A stretch of 7,157 nucleotides of DNA from JALHMQ01 sp964616395 (GTDB lineage Bacteria; Pseudomonadota; Gammaproteobacteria; Burkholderiales; Burkholderiaceae_F), in the NCBI GenBank assembly GCA_964616395.1, contig CAZTUT010000142.1, positions 1-7,157 of the forward strand, read 5' to 3'. Made by a program: the position numbers and the translations under genes. Every line of letters begins with the position of its first letter. Position 1 is the stretch's first letter. This document shows, in pieces, positions 6,369 through 7,157 of the stretch. Below the pieces are notes generated by a model. The model was not told where the DNA came from. It did not search any database and saw only the letters and a program-made list of their open reading frames with translations.

Positions 6369-7157
6369 TTACGAGCACTGTCCGGTATAGCCGCATGCCG
6401 TGCAAAATTCGCACCCGTCGCGCTTGATGACGGCGGCGGCATGGCAGCTCGGGCAGACCTTGCCCTTGACCGGTGCGGTTTCGTTGTCGATCACCTTGAC
6501 CGCATCGGGCAGCGCCAGGATGCCGGCGCTCTCGATCGCGCGACCCTCGTCGTCGAGAATGCCCAGCACCTTGTAACGGTGCAGCAGCAGTGTGGCGATG
6601 TAAGCCACGGTGCTCGGGTACAGCGTGGAGCGCTCCTCGCCCGGCATCGGTGCCCAGAACTCGCCGTTCTGCTCGCCGAAGTTCAGCAGCTTCTTGAGCT
6701 TCAGGCCGATCCAGTTGGCATCGACCACGCGCATGTCGAGCGAGATCAGCTTGCACAGGCCGTCGAGCACCTTCGGATACTCGCCGGCCAGCCAGATCGA
6801 GTAGGGGCGGCGGCTGCCGTCGGGCAGCTGCAGCTCCTTGACGCCGAGCACGAAGTCATCGCCGGTGTTGGGGTTCTCGATGTCCACGGTCCAGCTCATC
6901 GTGCCCAGCGGGCCGGCCTTCGGCTCCTTCTTGCTGAACAGCGCGTCGAGCATCGGCGTGGGGCGCTTGTTTCCCTCGCCCTCGCCCTCTGCCTCTGCAA
7001 AGGTGCCCAACTGTTCGCAGCGCTGCCGCACGATGTTGGCGAACGCCGCCACCACGCCCGGCTGCCACTGCTTTTCGCCGGTGGGCGGCATGGCCAGCGC
7101 GAAGCCTTCTTCGTCGCGCGACTTGGCCAGCGCATCGAGCTTCATCTTCAGCCAGGC
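6369..7157 (-). CDS. nrdJ: Vitamin B12-dependent (class II) ribonucleotide reductase, C-terminal part
   Basis: The gene runs off the right edge; 262 codons and the TAA stop are in the window. The frame is open to the edge (the residues before the internal Met read AWLK), so the ATG at 7145 is not the start. The class II enzyme reduces ribonucleotides to deoxyribonucleotides with adenosylcobalamin and needs no oxygen. The fragment contains a TSCPD-like domain (from MSWTVDIENPNTGDDF through CKLISLDMRVVDANWIGLKLKKLL), seen in long proteobacterial NrdJ proteins. It ends in a cysteine-rich zinc ribbon: CPSC, then GCEFCTACGY and a final CS. Tail cysteines in this family are thought to bind zinc and relay electrons from thioredoxin to the active site. 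A short acidic AEAEGEGEG linker lies near the start of the fragment. The catalytic barrel and any B12 riboswitch would lie outside the window. The family call rests on the C-terminal pattern only. Confidence 0.85.
   Translation of the reverse strand, partial: AWLKMKLDALAKSRDEEGFALAMPPTGEKQWQPGVVAAFANIVRQRCEQLGTFAEAEGEGEGNKRPTPMLDALFSKKEPKAGPLGTMSWTVDIENPNTGDDFVLGVKELQLPDGSRRPYSIWLAGEYPKVLDGLCKLISLDMRVVDANWIGLKLKKLLNFGEQNGEFWAPMPGEERSTLYPSTVAYIATLLLHRYKVLGILDDEGRAIESAGILALPDAVKVIDNETAPVKGKVCPSCHAAAVIKRDGCEFCTACGYTGQCS
6973..6998 (-). repeat. Hexanucleotide repeat coding for the Glu-Ala/Glu-Gly linker of nrdJ
   Basis: About four degenerate copies of a 6-bp unit (plus strand CCCTCG, CCCTCG, CCCTCT, GCCTCT) encode AEAEGEGEG in the reductase. 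Changes by whole 6-bp units would keep the frame, so length variation between strains would be tolerated. It probably encodes a flexible linker. Confidence 0.6.

Overview
This is a GC-rich window of ordinary chromosomal type: dense genes, uniform codon use, and no mobile element, CRISPR array or tRNA that I could find. Protein similarity recalled from memory points to a betaproteobacterium, probably Burkholderiales. The reasons are the divergent LysR gene, the gcl-hyi-glxR-glycerate kinase order, the MOFRL-type glycerate kinase and the C-terminus of a B12-dependent ribonucleotide reductase. The assignment is an inference.

Region 1 (1-345): the first 50 codons of a LysR-type regulator on the minus strand, then a 194-base divergent intergenic region. 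That region holds a perfect 15-bp palindrome fitting the LysR T-N11-A box and a strong imperfect hairpin in the presumed leader of the next gene.

Region 2 (346-5245, plus strand): a four-gene glyoxylate-to-glycerate operon. Gcl joins two glyoxylates to tartronate semialdehyde plus CO2. Hyi interconverts tartronate semialdehyde and hydroxypyruvate. GlxR reduces tartronate semialdehyde to D-glycerate. A MOFRL-family glycerate kinase (often named TtuD, hydroxypyruvate reductase) sends glycerate into lower glycolysis. hyi and glxR overlap by ATGA. A long imperfect hairpin separates glxR from the kinase gene, and several hairpins follow the operon, the first with the TGA stop codon in its loop.

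Region 3 (5246-6368): a convergent minus-strand gene for a Tsx/OmpK-like outer-membrane nucleoside channel, with its own terminator and a short upstream region carrying an 11-bp-phased TGTAAA direct repeat.

Region 4 (6369-7157, minus strand): the C-terminal 262 codons of a class II (adenosylcobalamin) ribonucleotide reductase, with a TSCPD-like domain, a cysteine-rich zinc-ribbon tail and a clear rho-independent terminator.

I found no convincing undescribed protein system. The observations worth checking are cis elements: the operator palindrome, the leader and intercistronic hairpins, and the hairpin cluster at the operon end.
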